In this document: positions 5,132-5,612 of the stretch, piece by piece | Position numbering within the stretch: the stretch's first letter is position 1 | Layout of the letters: each line of letters starts with the position of its first letter | Source of the DNA: an uncultured Collinsella sp. | GTDB lineage: Bacteria > Actinomycetota > Coriobacteriia > Coriobacteriales > Coriobacteriaceae | Length of the DNA: 5,612 nucleotides | Direction of reading: 5' to 3' | Assembly (NCBI GenBank): GCA_900554985.1 | Contig: USJQ01000079.1 | Location: forward strand, 1-5,612 | The notes under the pieces: generated by a model | The model's input: the letters and a program-made list of their open reading frames with translations, nothing else | The model's database searches: none | What the model was told of the DNA's origin: nothing | Position numbers and translations under genes: made by a program

Positions 5132-5612
5132 GCGATATGAATGCAACGCCCGCAACCGAGGCGGCCACGTCCGACACCCAGGACTTTCTATCGAGTGTGG
5201 GGGAGAGCGAGAAGCACGTGCGCGTGAGCGGCAAGGCCGTGAGCGACGAGGTCGTGCTCTCCACCAAGGACGTCAACGTGTACTATGGCGACCACCATGC
5301 CCTGCACGACACGTCGCTCGACTTTCACAAGGGCGAGATCACGGCGCTCATCGGGCCTTCGGGCTGCGGTAAGTCGACCTTCTTGCGTAGCCTCAACCTT
5401 ATGAATCGCGAGATTCGCGGCTGCCGCGTGGAGGGCGAGATCAACTATCGCGGGCGCAACGTGAACACCAAGACCGAGAACACCTACGAGTTGCGTCGCT
5501 CCATTGGCATGGTGTTCCAGCAGCCCAACCCGTTTCGCAAGTCCATTCGCGACAACATCACGTTTGCGCCTAGGCGCCACGGCATCACCGACCGCGACGA
5601 ACTCGACCGCAT
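5128..5612 (+). CDS. pstB: Phosphate ABC transporter ATP-binding protein PstB, 3'-truncated by the window edge
   Basis: The ATG at 5128 overlaps the pstA TGA and the frame stays open to the right edge, giving 161 whole codons of an expected roughly 285-290. This cytoplasmic ATPase drives phosphate import through PstC/PstA. Visible motifs are the A-loop region VNVYYGDHHAL (49-59, aromatic Tyr52/53), Walker A GPSGCGKST (76-84) and the Q-loop MVFQQPNPF (128-136, Gln131), then SIRDNITFAPRRHGI (139-153). The signature LSGGQ, Walker B and H-loop lie beyond the edge. Two things are unusual. First, there is a polar, Ala/Thr/Ser-rich N-terminal extension, with YYG at 52-54 versus about residue 20 in E. 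coli PstB, adding about 33 residues. Second, Arg137 stands where most PstB proteins have Pro (PFPxSI). A second ATG at 5137 would shorten the extension by only three residues. AGGA at 5111-5114 is rather far upstream, so expression probably relies on coupling to pstA. Confidence 0.94.
   Translation, partial: MSDMNATPATEAATSDTQDFLSSVGESEKHVRVSGKAVSDEVVLSTKDVNVYYGDHHALHDTSLDFHKGEITALIGPSGCGKSTFLRSLNLMNREIRGCRVEGEINYRGRNVNTKTENTYELRRSIGMVFQQPNPFRKSIRDNITFAPRRHGITDRDELDR

Overview
The window looks like chromosomal DNA from a GC-rich actinobacterium. The best guess is class Coriobacteriia (Collinsella-like), judged from codon style, protein wording and a twin-arginine lipoprotein PstS. That placement is inferred from memory of such genomes, not from a search. 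All recognised genes are on the + strand.

Left part (1-1950): the C-terminal two thirds of a HAD-superfamily phosphatase runs in from the left edge. It is followed, 55 bases on and behind a near-perfect Shine-Dalgarno, by a complete M20 metallopeptidase of the PepV/Sapep dipeptidase type with all zinc and catalytic residues in place. These look like housekeeping salvage functions and have no obvious link to the right half.

Middle (1951-2382): 432 bases without a gene but rich in inverted repeats. There is a 12-bp hairpin abutting the peptidase stop codon, a roughly 99-nt imperfect long hairpin, a 58-nt palindromic element with 20-bp perfect arms around an internal palindrome (REP/MITE-like), and a short GC hairpin just ahead of the pstS ribosome binding site. 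No convincing promoter or Pho box could be read.

Right part (2383-5612): the high-affinity phosphate ABC importer operon pstS-pstC-pstA-pstB, with pstB cut by the right edge. PstS, exported by Tat and lipid-anchored, captures phosphate. PstC and PstA form the channel, and PstB is the ATPase. Spacing is tight (24 bases between pstS and pstC, 8-base overlap pstC/pstA, ATGA overlap pstA/pstB), so one transcript with translational coupling is likely.

The most notable observation is in PstC. Its cytoplasmic EAA coupling loop is 13 residues shorter than the matching loop of PstA in the same operon and of E. coli PstC, with a Pro where an acidic residue is usual. PstB carries an Arg in place of a usually conserved Pro just after its Q-loop, the area that docks with EAA loops.
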